Shown: positions 42,712 to 54,218, counted from the stretch's first letter. The stretch is DNA of 64,000 bases from Pseudomonas migulae (GCF_024169315.1 NZ_JALJWR010000001.1:4390501-4454500), one strand, 5' to 3'. Translations and numbers: made by a program. Notes: generated from the letters alone by a model not told the origin.

Positions 42712-43883
42712 GGCAGCAGTTGCTCCCAGGCCGGGACGCCCATGGGCGGTTTTGGCAATTCGGGCAATGGCGCCGGGTGGCCCGGCTGGATGCCGTCACG
42801 TTGCAGGGCATTGATCACGCGGTCGGCAAAGTCCGGCGCCAGCGCCAGTTTGGTGGGCCAGCCGACCAGCAAACGGCCTTCTTCGGCAAGGAAGGCATTA
42901 TCCGGACGAGTCAGGCCCGATTGCAGCGGCTCTGCGCGGTCCACGCGCAAAGTCGCCCATTGCACGGTGCTCAGGTCGATCCATGGCAGCAACTGACCGA
43001 GTTCTTTCTGCGCGGTGGCAATCTGCTCGGCGGGTTCGCGGGCAACCCCTTCGGCTTCGGCGATGTCGCCACCCAGGTACCAGACCCATTGGCCATCGGC
43101 GGCCGGGTGCGTGGTGACGGTGATGCGCGGTTTGGTGCCGCCGCCCAGGCAGTGGGCGTACAGCGGTTTGAGGCTCGGGCCCTTGGCGATGATCATGTGC
43201 AGCGGTCGGCGTTGCATCGCAGGCTGGCTCAGGCCCAGCGCTTCAAGCAGCGCCGCCGTGCCGCCGCCGGCGCTCAAGACGATGCGCTGGGCGCGGATCT
43301 CGCGCCCGTCGACCTTCAGGCCCACCAGAATGCCACCGTCGAGCAGCGGTTCGATGTTCTGACCGGCGAGCAGGCCATCACCCGCCAGATCGGCCAGGCG
43401 CTGGATCAGGCTCGGCACGTCGATCACCAGTTCCGCCAGGCGATAGACCTTGCCCTTGAAGCGCTTGTCTTGCAGGGCCGGCGGTAATTGATCGCCCTTG
43501 ACCTGGTCGACGCGGCCACGCACGGCTTTGCTGGCGAAGAAACTGGTGAGGTTGCCGGCGATCGTGCCGGGCGACCAGAGGTAGTGGGCTTCGGACAACA
43601 GGCGCACGCCGGACAGGTCCAGCTCGCCGTCGCCGGCCAGGGCTTCACGCCAGCGCCGCGGCATGTCGGCGATGGCTTCCGAAGCGCCGGTCAGGGCGCC
43701 ATGCAGCGCGTACTTGGCGCCGCCATGGATGATCCCCTGGGATTTCACACTCTGCCCGCCACCGAGCGTGGCGCTTTCCACCAGCACGGTCGAAAAACCC
43801 TGGCGGCGCAGGCGCGCATTCAGCCAGAGGCCGGCGACACCAGCGCCGACAATCAGAACGTCGGTGGAAATAACGGATGGCAT
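42708..43883 (-). CDS. FAD-dependent oxidoreductase (DAO/GlpD-like)
   Basis: The 391-residue protein has an N-terminal FAD-binding dinucleotide fold, VLIVGAGVAGLWLNARL (GxGxxG), VESATLGGGQSVKSQGIIHGG and a C-terminal RLLVGWPTKLALAPDFADRV. It resembles D-amino-acid-oxidase-type flavoproteins with an unknown substrate. Located upstream of the overlapping aldo/keto reductase on the minus strand, with a REP pair 90 bases before its start. Confidence 0.88.
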   Translation of the reverse strand: MPSVISTDVLIVGAGVAGLWLNARLRRQGFSTVLVESATLGGGQSVKSQGIIHGGAKYALHGALTGASEAIADMPRRWREALAGDGELDLSGVRLLSEAHYLWSPGTIAGNLTSFFASKAVRGRVDQVKGDQLPPALQDKRFKGKVYRLAELVIDVPSLIQRLADLAGDGLLAGQNIEPLLDGGILVGLKVDGREIRAQRIVLSAGGGTAALLEALGLSQPAMQRRPLHMIIAKGPSLKPLYAHCLGGGTKPRITVTTHPAADGQWVWYLGGDIAEAEGVAREPAEQIATAQKELGQLLPWIDLSTVQWATLRVDRAEPLQSGLTRPDNAFLAEEGRLLVGWPTKLALAPDFADRVINALQRDGIQPGHPAPLPELPKPPMGVPAWEQLLP

Positions 43884-43970
43884 TCGGCGACCTCAGTGTT
43901 CAAGACGAGGGCGCAGTATACAGACTCGAAGAAGAGGGGATTTGTTGGATCAATCAGGGTGTACGCAAAA

Positions 43971-44062
43971 CCTGTGGGAGCGGGCTTGCTCGCGAAAGCG
44001 GTGTGTCAGGCCACAAAGATGTCGACTGACACGGCCTCTTCGCGAGCAAGCCCGCTCCCACA
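43971..44062. repeat. REP pair
   Basis: Inverted REP arms CCTGTGGGAGCGGGCTTGC at 43971-43989 and its complement ending 44062 lie between the 3' end of the SMR gene and the 5' end of the FAD oxidoreductase. Confidence 0.88.
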
Positions 44063-44080
44063 ATGAATCGTGTTTCGGCT

Positions 44081-44413
44081 TCAGTGCCCGGCGGTTTTCG
44101 AGAAAAGCTGGATCACTACAACCCCCAGCACAATCAGCGCCATCCCCAGCATCGCCGGCACATCCAGCTTCTGCCCGTAAATAAACAGCGCGGCAACGCT
44201 GACCATTACGATCCCCATGCCAGCCCACACCGCGTAAGCCACACCCACCGGCACGCTGCGCACTACCAGTGTGAGCATCCAGAAGGCGATGCCGTAGCCG
44301 ACGATCACCAGAATCAGCGGCAGCGGCGTGCTGAAGCCTTTGACCGCTTTCATCGAAACAGTCGCGATCACTTCGGCGCAGATGGCAATGGCCAGGTAGT
44401 AGTAAGCGGTCAT
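44081..44413 (-). CDS. emrE: Small multidrug resistance (SMR) transporter, EmrE-like
   Basis: The 110-residue four-helix protein has the SMR active-site AICAEVIATVSMKA with Glu14 in helix 1, GYGIAFWMLTLV in helix 2 and GVAYAVWAGMGIV in helix 3. Proton-coupled export of quaternary ammonium compounds and similar cations is the family role. The ATG at 44413 is preferred; the longer frame to 44455 adds an unlikely polar N-terminus. It is divergent from the LysR gene 103 bases away, so may be its target. Confidence 0.88.
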   Translation of the reverse strand: MTAYYYLAIAICAEVIATVSMKAVKGFSTPLPLILVIVGYGIAFWMLTLVVRSVPVGVAYAVWAGMGIVMVSVAALFIYGQKLDVPAMLGMALIVLGVVVIQLFSKTAGH

Positions 44414-44516
44414 GGTTGCATCCTCGTGTGAAGTGCTGCTTTCTGAGGTCGGCATTCTAGTGATTCCTCAGATGCGGTAAAGTCATTACCTATCTGTCCT
44501 GAAGATGGGTTTGCCC

Positions 44517-45419
44517 ATGAACATGCAATGGAATCTGGAACAGCTGCGCTTGTTTGTCAGTGTCGCGGAGCAGCGCTCGTTTTCCGCCGTCGCACGGGAT
44601 CAGCGCAAGGCGCAGTCGGCGGTCAGCAGCTCGATTGCGTTGCTGGAGGAGGACTTGGGTGTGAGCCTGTTCGACCGCAGCAGCGGCCGTCAGCCGAAAC
44701 TCACCGAGGCGGGTAACGCCTTGCTGGAGGAGGCGCGGGAGGTGCTGCGCCAGTGCGAGCGCCTCAACGGCCGGGCGCTGGCGATGATGCGCGGGCAAGA
44801 GGCTCGACTGCGTGTGGCTCAGGATGAGGCGATGCCCTACCAGCCGATCATCGAAAGTTTCGAAGCGCTTGCCGAGCAATTCCCCAGCCTCGAAGTGCAA
44901 TTGACCAGCGCGGCCCAGGGTGATGTGGCGCGCAAACTGGTGGAGCGTCGGGCCGATCTGGGTTTGCTGTTTTATCACGATCAGATTCCCGAAGCGCTTG
45001 AGCGGCGCGTGCTGGGCAGCGTTGAAATGGTCACTGTCTGTGGCGTCGGGCATCCGTTGGCGACGAAGGCGGCGGTGAACTGTCAGGAACTGGCGCAGCA
45101 TCGACAGCTGCTGATGTCCACGCAGTCCAGCGTCTACCCTGGCAGCGAGCCGGCCAGCCCGCAGGTCTGGCGGGCCGACAGTTTCTATGTGATGGCCGAA
45201 TGGCTAATCCGCGGTCTCGGCTGGGCCTGGCTGCCACGGCACGTGGTGCAGTACCCGGCGTATCAGGGGCAGATGATCGAACTGGTCAGCGAATGGACGC
45301 CACCGGCGCTAGTAGTGGAATTGGTGTGGCGCCGCGACGAGCCCCTTGGCCCGGCCGCCCGTTGGCTCGCGGAACGTTTTGCCGTGCACTTGCAGGCGAT
45401 CGGCGAGAAAAGCCGATAA
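44517..45419 (+). CDS. LysR-family transcriptional regulator
   Basis: About 300 residues with an N-terminal winged helix (LEQLRLFVSVAEQRSFSAVARDQRK then AQSAVSSSIALLEEDLGVSLFDR) and a periplasmic-binding-type effector domain. A C-terminal AARWLAERFAVHLQ helix is conserved. The ATG at 44517 is taken; 44505 and 44523 are also possible. Divergent from the SMR transporter gene, which it may control. Twelve bases separate its stop from waaA. The effector is unknown. Confidence 0.88.
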   Translation: MNMQWNLEQLRLFVSVAEQRSFSAVARDQRKAQSAVSSSIALLEEDLGVSLFDRSSGRQPKLTEAGNALLEEAREVLRQCERLNGRALAMMRGQEARLRVAQDEAMPYQPIIESFEALAEQFPSLEVQLTSAAQGDVARKLVERRADLGLLFYHDQIPEALERRVLGSVEMVTVCGVGHPLATKAAVNCQELAQHRQLLMSTQSSVYPGSEPASPQVWRADSFYVMAEWLIRGLGWAWLPRHVVQYPAYQGQMIELVSEWTPPALVVELVWRRDEPLGPAARWLAERFAVHLQAIGEKSR

Positions 45420-45430
45420 ACTCCGCCGCC

Positions 45431-46708
45431 ATGAATAGAACTCTCTACACCGCACTGTTTTACCTCGGACTGCCACTGGTAGCGATCAGGCTATGGCTGC
45501 GCTCGCGCAAGGCGCCGGCGTATGCCAAACGCATCGGCGAGCGTTTCTCCTTCGGGCTGCCGGTGATGAAGCCGGGCGGCATCTGGGTGCACGCGGTGTC
45601 CGTGGGCGAAAGCATTGCGGCAGCGCCGATGATTCGCGCGTTGCTGCAACGCTATCCGGCGCTGCCGATCACCGTGACTTGCATGACCCCGACCGGGTCC
45701 GAACGCATCCAGGCCTTGTTCGCCAACGAGCCGCGCATCCAGCACTGTTATCTGCCTTATGACTTGCCGTGCGCAGCAGCGCGGTTTCTTGATCGGGTCC
45801 AGCCGACACTGGCGGTGATCATGGAAACCGAACTCTGGCCCAACCATATCCACCAATGCGCCAAACGCGGGATTCCCGTGGCACTGGCCAACGCGCGACT
45901 GTCCGAACGTTCGGCCAAAGGCTATGGCCGTTTCGGCAAGCTGACCCAGCCGATGCTCGCCGAGATGAGTCTGTTCGCGGTGCAGACCGAAGCCGAGGCC
46001 CAGCGCTTCCGTGATTTGGGCGCCCGTGCAGAAACCGTTGAGGTGACCGGTTCGATCAAGTTCGACCTGACCATCGACCCGCAACTGCTCCAGCGTGCCG
46101 CCGAGTTGCGCGGGCAATGGCAGGCTCAGGAGCGTCCGGTGTGGATCGCCGCCAGTACGCACGACGGTGAAGATGAAGTGGTGTTGGCGGCGCACCGTCA
46201 GTTGCTCGCCGGTCATCCCGATGCGTTGCTGATTCTGGTGCCGCGTCATCCGGAGCGTTTCAATTCGGTGTTCGACCTGTGCAAGCAACAGGGCTTCGCC
46301 ACGGTCCGTCGTTCCACCGGCGAGCCGGTGACCGCCGGGACTTCGGTGTTGTTCGGCGACACCATGGGCGAGCTGCTGTTTCTGTACGCCCTGGCCGACA
46401 GCGCTTTTGTCGGCGGCAGCCTGGTGCCGAACGGTGGCCATAACCTGCTGGAACCTGCAGCGCTGGCAAAACCGGTGCTGAGTGGGCCGCACCTGTTCAA
46501 CTTTCTGGAAATCGCCGCGCAATTGCGCAGTGCCGGAGCGTTGCAGGAAGTGGAGGACGCCGAAGGTCTGGCGCTGGCGGTACAGCGACTGTTCGAATTA
46601 CCGCGCGATGCACAGCGGATGGCGGAGGCGGGGTTGAAGGTGATGCGCAGCAATCAGGGGGCGTTGCAGCGGTTGCTGGATGGGTTGGGGCGGTTGATCG
46701 ACCGGTAA
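45431..46708 (+). CDS. waaA: 3-deoxy-D-manno-octulosonic acid transferase
   Basis: The 425-residue GT30 enzyme transfers Kdo to lipid A. The N-terminal membrane anchor (about 1-24) is followed by IWVHAVSVGES with the catalytic base Glu60, TCMTPTGSER, ETELWPN and the C-terminal GSLVPNGGHNLLEP region. ATG at 45431, 12 bases after the LysR stop. Kdo-acceptor steps for the LPS core genes elsewhere in the window depend on it. Essential in most Gram-negative bacteria. Confidence 0.95.
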   Translation: MNRTLYTALFYLGLPLVAIRLWLRSRKAPAYAKRIGERFSFGLPVMKPGGIWVHAVSVGESIAAAPMIRALLQRYPALPITVTCMTPTGSERIQALFANEPRIQHCYLPYDLPCAAARFLDRVQPTLAVIMETELWPNHIHQCAKRGIPVALANARLSERSAKGYGRFGKLTQPMLAEMSLFAVQTEAEAQRFRDLGARAETVEVTGSIKFDLTIDPQLLQRAAELRGQWQAQERPVWIAASTHDGEDEVVLAAHRQLLAGHPDALLILVPRHPERFNSVFDLCKQQGFATVRRSTGEPVTAGTSVLFGDTMGELLFLYALADSAFVGGSLVPNGGHNLLEPAALAKPVLSGPHLFNFLEIAAQLRSAGALQEVEDAEGLALAVQRLFELPRDAQRMAEAGLKVMRSNQGALQRLLDGLGRLIDR

Positions 46709-46745
46709 CCAGTGGGGACCTTTGATTTCGAACGTCCCTGTAATC

Positions 46746-46815
46746 CGTAGGAGCCAGGCTTGCCGGCGGAGGCGTCAGTGAGATCGCCTTCGCCGGCAAG
46801 CCGTGCTCCTACAGG
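46746..46815. repeat. REP-like pair of a second type
   Basis: CGTAGGAGCCAGGCTTGCCGGCGG at 46746-46769 and the opposing CGCCGGCAAGCCGTGCTCCTACAGG ending at 46815. The core is GTAGGAG...GCCGGCG instead of GTGGGAGCGGGCTTGC, so a different REP subfamily. Confidence 0.8.
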
Positions 46816-46822
46816 TTTTGCG

Positions 46823-48256
46823 TCAAGGCCGGGCTTTGAGCTGCTCTGCCGCAGCCTTGGCCAGATCCGGCGGCAGGAAGTCCTTGTCCGGGTTGTAGTC
46901 GGCCTTGAGGTAGCGCTTCAGATCCTGCAAGTCCCCCGGGTTCAACGTGCCGGCGGCCTGCTTCAGGCGCAGGTTGTCGAGGATGTAGTCGTAGCGGGTG
47001 TTGTTGTAGTTGCGCACCGAGGTGTACAGCTGACGTTGGGCATCCAGCACATCGACGATGTTGCGCGTGCCGACCTGATAACCGATTTCGGTGGCTTCCA
47101 CCGCGCTCTGGTTGGAGATGATCGACTGCTTGCGGGCCTGCACCTGTTCCACATCGGTGTTCACCGCGCGGTGCAGGTTGCGGGTGTTTTCCACCACTTG
47201 CCGACGAAGGCTCTCACGCTGTTGTTCGGTCTGGTCGAGTTGCGAGTACGACTGGCGGACCTGCGAACTGGTCAGCCCACCGCTGTAGATCGGGATGTTC
47301 AACTGCAAGGCCAGCGTCGTTTGCTCGACAGGGCCACCATAAGACTGACCGAAGGCATTCGGGTTACTGAAACCAAAAGCGTCGTTGTCGCCTTTCTCAT
47401 ACTTGGCCACCGCATCCACCGTCGGCGCGTGACCGGCCTTGCGCTGCTTGAGCGTTTCTTCGGCGGCGCTGACCGCGTAGTTGCTGGCCAGCAGATTCAG
47501 GTTCTGTTTGGCGGCGGTGTCGACCCAGGCCTTGGCATCGTTGGGGGCCGGCGGCAGGATCGGCAAGGTGTGGACGATGCCCTGAATCGAGTTGTACTGA
47601 CGGTTGGTCAGGGTGATCAACGCTTCAAACGCATCATCGACCTGGCGCTGGGCAACGATCCGGTTGGCCCGTGCCGTGTCGTAACTGGCCTGGGATTGCA
47701 GCACGTCGGTCTTGTCCGACAGGCCGACGTCGAAGCGTTCATTGGATTGATCGAGTTGGCGTTTGAACGCCGCTTCCTCAGCCTTGGTCGAGGCCAGGTT
47801 GTCCTGGCTGCGCAGAACGTTGAAGTAGTTTTCAGCGGTTTGCAGAATCAGGTTTTGCTCGGTCGCGGAGAGTTGCAGCGCGGCCTGTTCATTGACGTCC
47901 TTGGCGGCCTGGTACTGGAACCAGCGATCAGCGCGAAACAGCGGCTGAGCCAATGTTGCCTGATAGGAATTGGCGCTGCGGTTGGCAATGGCCGCCGGTT
48001 GATCGATGTCGGTGCGCACATTGGCCACCTGGGCGCCGCCCGAGATATTCGGCAGCAGGCCGGCGCGGGCCTGGGGCACGACTTCTTTCTGCGCGCCGTA
48101 CTGGGCGCGGGCAGCGGCCAGGTCGGCGTTGTTGTCCACCGCTTCCTGGTAGACGCTGACCAGATCGGTCTTGGTCGATAAGGGCGCTTCTGCTGCCCAG
48201 GCCATTCCATTGGAAGCACAAGACACGGCAAGGGCCAGTGAAAGTTTGCGCAGCAT
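46823..48256 (-). CDS. tolC: TolC-type outer-membrane channel protein (OpmH/TolC)
   Basis: The 477-residue protein has a signal peptide (MLRKLSLALAVSCASNGMAWA) and the repeated coiled-coil architecture of TolC: YQEAVDNNADLAAARAQYG, QAGLLPNISG-like ARAGLLPNISGG, GLSDKTDVLQSQASYD and, in the second repeat, EIGYQVGTRNIVDVLDAQRQLY. It is the outer-membrane exit duct for type I secretion and tripartite efflux. The ATG at 48256 with GGGATG upstream is preferred over a longer frame to 48391. In P. aeruginosa opmH lies next to thiC, as here. Confidence 0.93.
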   Translation of the reverse strand: MLRKLSLALAVSCASNGMAWAAEAPLSTKTDLVSVYQEAVDNNADLAAARAQYGAQKEVVPQARAGLLPNISGGAQVANVRTDIDQPAAIANRSANSYQATLAQPLFRADRWFQYQAAKDVNEQAALQLSATEQNLILQTAENYFNVLRSQDNLASTKAEEAAFKRQLDQSNERFDVGLSDKTDVLQSQASYDTARANRIVAQRQVDDAFEALITLTNRQYNSIQGIVHTLPILPPAPNDAKAWVDTAAKQNLNLLASNYAVSAAEETLKQRKAGHAPTVDAVAKYEKGDNDAFGFSNPNAFGQSYGGPVEQTTLALQLNIPIYSGGLTSSQVRQSYSQLDQTEQQRESLRRQVVENTRNLHRAVNTDVEQVQARKQSIISNQSAVEATEIGYQVGTRNIVDVLDAQRQLYTSVRNYNNTRYDYILDNLRLKQAAGTLNPGDLQDLKRYLKADYNPDKDFLPPDLAKAAAEQLKARP

Positions 48257-48450
48257 GCGGCCATCCCTAAAAATTACGCTGATAATTTGAGCGCCAAAGG
48301 TACGGCGCAGGCCATGTAGCGTCAATGTGCAGCATGGCCGATGCGAGTGTAGTTGCACGCTCGATCCGCAACAATCCTGTAATTGCGCCATTCATCATGG
48401 TGTTTACCGCGGTGTTGGCGTTCTTTGCCAGTTGTGTCTAGACTGGCCGG

Positions 48451-50612
<2,162 letters not shown>

Positions 50613-50642
50613 TCTGACCTGCGATTGACGGCGCCTGTGCTG

Positions 50643-50733
50643 GCGTCTTCGCGAGCAAGCCCGCTCCCACATTAGACCGCGTCCGCCCGGACAACTCGGT
50701 CAACTGTGGGAGCGGGCTTGCTCGCGAAGACGC
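50643..50733. repeat. REP pair between thiC and the transporter
   Basis: Inverted REP arms CGCGAGCAAGCCCGCTCCCAC at 50650-50670 and the complement ending 50733, with a GTCTTCGCG/CGCGAAGAC extension pairing too. Confidence 0.88.
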
Positions 50734-50787
50734 CAGGCCAGGCACCGAAAATCTCAATGACACACTTATCCCTCTGAGATAACACCC

Positions 50788-52080
50788 TTGAGCATTCAAC
50801 CCAGCACTTATTCCCCCGATATCGCGGTGCCGACCGACAAACGCGTCTTCGGCGGCCGCGATCTGTTTTCCCTGTGGTTCTCCCTCGGCATCGGCCTGAT
50901 GGTTTTGCAGACCGGCGCATTGCTCGCACCGGGCCTGGGCCTGTCCGGCTCCTTGCTGGCGATCTTCCTCGGCACGCTGGTCGGCGTTCTGCTGCTGGCC
51001 GCGGTCGGCGTGATTGGCAGCGACACCGGCCTGTCATCGATGGCCGCACTCAAGCTCAGCCTCGGTGCGAAAGGCGCGAGCCTTCCGGCGGTGCTGAACC
51101 TGCTGCAACTGATCGGGTGGGGCTCGTTCGAAATCATCGTCATGCGCGACGCGGCCAGCCTGCTCGGCGCCCGTGCGTTCAGCGAAGGCAGTCTGTTCTC
51201 CAGTCCGCTGCTCTGGACCCTGTTCTTCGGTGCATTGGCAACCTTGCTGGCCGTCAGCGGTCCGCTGACGTTCGTACGGCAGATCCTGCGCAAGTGGGGC
51301 ATCTGGCTGTTGCTGGCGGCGTGCATCTGGCTGACCTGGAACCTGTTCGCCAAAGCCGATCTGGCTGTGTTGTGGGCGCAGGCCGGTGACGGTTCGATGC
51401 CGTTCGCCGTGGGCTTCGACATTGCTATCGCGATGCCGTTGTCGTGGCTGCCGCTGATTGCCGACTACTCGCGTTTCGGCAAGCGTGCGAAGAATGTCTT
51501 CGGCGGCACGGCGATTGGTTTCTTTATCGGTAATTTCTGGCTGATGAGCCTGGGCGTGGCCTACACCCTGGCGTTCGCGCCGAGCGGTGAAGTGAATGCC
51601 TTGCTGCTGGCCTTGGCGGGCGCGGGCCTGGGGATTCCGCTGCTGCTGATTCTGCTCGATGAGTCGGAAAATGCCTTTGCCGACATTCACTCGGCGGCCG
51701 TTTCCAGCGGGATTCTGTTGCGCTTGAAAGTCGAGCACCTGGCGTTGGCCATCGGCGTGGTCTGCACCCTGATCGCCTTGCTGGCACCATTGGCTCAGTA
51801 CCAGAACTTCCTGTTATTGATCGGCTCGGTGTTTGCGCCGCTGTTCGGCGTGGTGCTGGTGGATCACTTCATCTTGCGCAAGCGCTCGGCTCAAGTGGCG
51901 TCAGCCGCATTGCGCTGGCCGGCGTTGCTCGCCTGGTTGGGCGGGGTGAGCACGTATCACTTGCTGGCCAATCTGTATCCGGACATCGGCGCAACCCTGC
52001 CGTCGTTGATTCTGGCAGGGCTGCTTCAGCTGGTGCTGGGTCGGGCCTTCAGTTACGGCCGGGAAACAGCTCGGGCTTGA
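50788..52080 (+). CDS. cytX: CytX-like pyrimidine (HMP) transporter, NCS1 family
   Basis: The 430-residue protein has about 12 hydrophobic segments and NCS1 features: FSLWFSLGIGLMVLQTGALL, GDSMP-like helix ends, MPLSWLPLIADYSRFGKRAKN. By location next to riboswitch-controlled thiC it is probably the hydroxymethylpyrimidine transporter CytX, though cytosine or purine transport cannot be excluded. It starts at TTG 50788 (MSIQPSTYSPD), with weak ribosome-binding sequence; an inner ATG (M39) would drop the first helix. Its 3' end overlaps the convergent DUF3298 gene by 32 bases. Confidence 0.82.
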   Translation: MSIQPSTYSPDIAVPTDKRVFGGRDLFSLWFSLGIGLMVLQTGALLAPGLGLSGSLLAIFLGTLVGVLLLAAVGVIGSDTGLSSMAALKLSLGAKGASLPAVLNLLQLIGWGSFEIIVMRDAASLLGARAFSEGSLFSSPLLWTLFFGALATLLAVSGPLTFVRQILRKWGIWLLLAACIWLTWNLFAKADLAVLWAQAGDGSMPFAVGFDIAIAMPLSWLPLIADYSRFGKRAKNVFGGTAIGFFIGNFWLMSLGVAYTLAFAPSGEVNALLLALAGAGLGIPLLLILLDESENAFADIHSAAVSSGILLRLKVEHLALAIGVVCTLIALLAPLAQYQNFLLLIGSVFAPLFGVVLVDHFILRKRSAQVASAALRWPALLAWLGGVSTYHLLANLYPDIGATLPSLILAGLLQLVLGRAFSYGRETARA

Positions 52081-52795
52081 GAATGCCGTTCAGGCGTGGG
52101 TAGGGGATCTTCAGTTCGACGTGGCCCAGCGCGTAAGGCGCGATGGTGCTCACTTCGTACTTGAGGATCACCCCGCCGTAGGTCAGCGCCACGTTCTGGG
52201 TTTTCTGGAACGGCCACTGCTTCACGAATTCCGGTTCCTGATCGAGCTTGGTGCTGATCAGCCAGCTGTTGTGTGCAACCTGCGCCGCTTTCCAGAACGC
52301 CTCTTCCTGCCCCGGCACCAACATGTCCGACAAGGTCAGCACTTTATGCTGCTGGCGCGAATAGTTGATGAAGCTGCGGCCCGGCGTGCCATGCGCGCCG
52401 CCGGTGTCCAGGTAGCTGGAAAATTCAACGATCACCAAGCCGTCATGCTGCTCGCGTACTTTCGCTTGCAGGTAACTGCTGTAGCGCGGGCCGGCGGTGC
52501 GCAAGAATTCATCGCGATACGCCGCCAGCGTAGGCGCGGCAGGAGCCTCAGGCGAGGTGCGGGTCATTTGCAGCAGGCGTTTTTCGACGATGCCGTCAAG
52601 CTGGGGTTCGGCGGGAAAACGCAGCGTATCGATGTTCACCAGCGGGCACTCGGGTGTGGTGCAGCCTGGTTTCAGCGTTTCGGTCGCGTCGCGGGTAGTT
52701 TCCAGCGGCGCCCGGTAGTTGGGCTGGAACAGACTCTGGCAAGCGCCCAGGGTCAGGGCGATTGCGGTCACGGAGGCGATTTTAAAAAGCGACAT
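52049..52795 (-). CDS. RsiV/DUF3298-family lipoprotein
   Basis: The 248-residue protein has a lipoprotein signal (LTLGAC, Cys19) and a C-terminal DUF3298/DUF4163 fold with YLDTGGAHGTPGRSFINYS and ISTKLDQEPEF. Such domains occur in RsiV anti-sigma factors and in envelope proteins; no sigma factor is adjacent here. It overlaps the cytX 3' end. Function unknown. Confidence 0.8.
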   Translation of the reverse strand: MSLFKIASVTAIALTLGACQSLFQPNYRAPLETTRDATETLKPGCTTPECPLVNIDTLRFPAEPQLDGIVEKRLLQMTRTSPEAPAAPTLAAYRDEFLRTAGPRYSSYLQAKVREQHDGLVIVEFSSYLDTGGAHGTPGRSFINYSRQQHKVLTLSDMLVPGQEEAFWKAAQVAHNSWLISTKLDQEPEFVKQWPFQKTQNVALTYGGVILKYEVSTIAPYALGHVELKIPYPRLNGILKPELFPGRN

Positions 52796-53001
52796 GGGCG
52801 TCCTTCATAAAACAGGGAAAGGCGAAAAGTTAACCGCTTCGACTCTCAACGAAGCAGTCAGTTCGCCACTAAGCTAATTAGAGTTGGTTTAGCCCTCACC
52901 GTCCATCCCGCTGACCGGAAAGGGGCTGCATCAAACGTCACGGGCGCGTTAGGATGGCGCGAAGTCGAGGCAGGAGCCTCGCTGCACATACGAGGATAGT
53001 C

Positions 53002-53619
53002 ATGACTGATTTTGCCAACGCCATTCCGACCGCCGTCGATATCGTGCGGCGCGAAAAGTGCTACGAGGGCTTTTACAAGCTTGATCGTGTGCACTTGCGC
53101 CACGAATTGTTCGCCGGTGGCATGAGCCGCGAAATCAATCGTGAAGTGTTTGTTCGCCACGATGCCGTCTGCGTACTGCCTTACGATCCGCAGCGCGACG
53201 AAGTGGTGCTGATCGAGCAGTTTCGCGTCGGCGCCATGGGCAAGACCGATAACCCGTGGCTGATCGAACTGGTCGCCGGTCTGATCGACAAGGATGAAGT
53301 GCCGGAAGAGGTTGCTCACCGCGAAGCGCAGGAGGAAGCTGGGCTTGTATTCGGGGCGCTGTGGCCGATGACCAAATATTTTCCATCGCCGGGCGGCAGC
53401 AATGAATTCGTGCATTTGTACCTGGGGCGTTGCGAGACAACCGGGGTCGGCGGCCTGCATGGGCTGGAGGAAGAAGCAGAAGATATCCGCGTTACGGTCT
53501 GGGCGTTCGAAGACGCGCTGCAAGCCGTACGCGACGGACGAATTGCCAACGCGGCCAGTATCATTGCCTTGCAATGGCTGGCATTGAACCGCGTTGAAGT
53601 GAGGGGGTTATGGTCGTAA
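53002..53619 (+). CDS. nudF: ADP-ribose pyrophosphatase (Nudix)
   Basis: The 205-residue Nudix hydrolase has the complete box GLIDKDEVPEEVAHREAQEEAG (Gly, Glu, REU, EE all present), and EQFRVGAMG with the NudF-type array around it. It hydrolyses ADP-ribose to AMP and ribose-5-phosphate. ATG at 53002 with GAGGATAG upstream, 3' end overlaps the DUF1249 gene by 10 bases. Order with cpdA and yqiA matches that of Pseudomonas and E. coli. Confidence 0.94.
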   Translation: MTDFANAIPTAVDIVRREKCYEGFYKLDRVHLRHELFAGGMSREINREVFVRHDAVCVLPYDPQRDEVVLIEQFRVGAMGKTDNPWLIELVAGLIDKDEVPEEVAHREAQEEAGLVFGALWPMTKYFPSPGGSNEFVHLYLGRCETTGVGGLHGLEEEAEDIRVTVWAFEDALQAVRDGRIANAASIIALQWLALNRVEVRGLWS

Positions 53620-54062
53620 ACAAGTTGCGCGATCGTTACAGGGTCGACCTCGTAGGGCTGCAAGCCTCTTGCGAGGCCAACTACGCGCGCCTGATGCGAC
53701 TGTTGCCGGACATGCGCAACGAACCGGCGGCACGGCGCATTGCCGTGACCCACGGTGAACAGATGCTCGGCGTGCTGGCCCTTGAAGTGCTGCAGGTCTG
53801 TCCGTACACCACCACCCTGCAAGTGCGCCAGGAACACAGCCTGCCGTGGCTGCCAGTGCCGCAACTGGAAGTTCAGGTCTATCACGACGCCTGCATGGCC
53901 GAAGTGGTCAGCGCCGAACATGCGCGACGCTTTCGCGGCATCTATCCTTACCCGAATGCCGCGATGCATCAGCCGGACGAAAAGGCCCAGCTGAACATGT
54001 TTCTGGGGGAGTGGCTGAGTCATTGCCTGGCGTTGGGGCATGAGTACGAAGTCGTGCGCTGA
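53610..54062 (+). CDS. DUF1249 family protein
   Basis: The 150-residue cytoplasmic protein is of the YqiB/DUF1249 type, with RYRVDLVGLQASCEANYARL and QPDEKAQLNMFLGEWLSHCL. Role unknown but conserved between nudF and cpdA in many gammaproteobacteria. The ATG at 53610 overlaps nudF by 10 bases. Confidence 0.88.
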   Translation: MVVNKLRDRYRVDLVGLQASCEANYARLMRLLPDMRNEPAARRIAVTHGEQMLGVLALEVLQVCPYTTTLQVRQEHSLPWLPVPQLEVQVYHDACMAEVVSAEHARRFRGIYPYPNAAMHQPDEKAQLNMFLGEWLSHCLALGHEYEVVR

Positions 54063-54063
54063 G

Positions 54064-54218
54064 TGCCCTGTCTTCCCAATATGCTCATTTTTGGCGGTGT
54101 TCATTGTCGTCATGCTGCGTTGCCGCTCCTCCCCATAGCGAGCTATGAGTCGTCGCGGCGCCTTGCCTGACAACAACGACCACTCACCAAAAAAAGAGCA
54201 TATTGGGAAGACAGGGCA
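54064..54218. repeat. MITE-like element with 23-bp terminal inverted repeats
   Basis: The 258-base gap before cpdA contains a perfect 23-bp inverted repeat, TGCCCTGTCTTCCCAATATG... at 54064-54086 and its exact complement at 54196-54218. Pairing extends imperfectly inward (ATTTTTGGCGG against CCAAAAAAA). The 109-base interior has short hairpins (GCGAGCTATGAGTCGTCGCGG) and no ORF. It is not a REP. No clear target-site duplication is visible. Confidence 0.75.
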
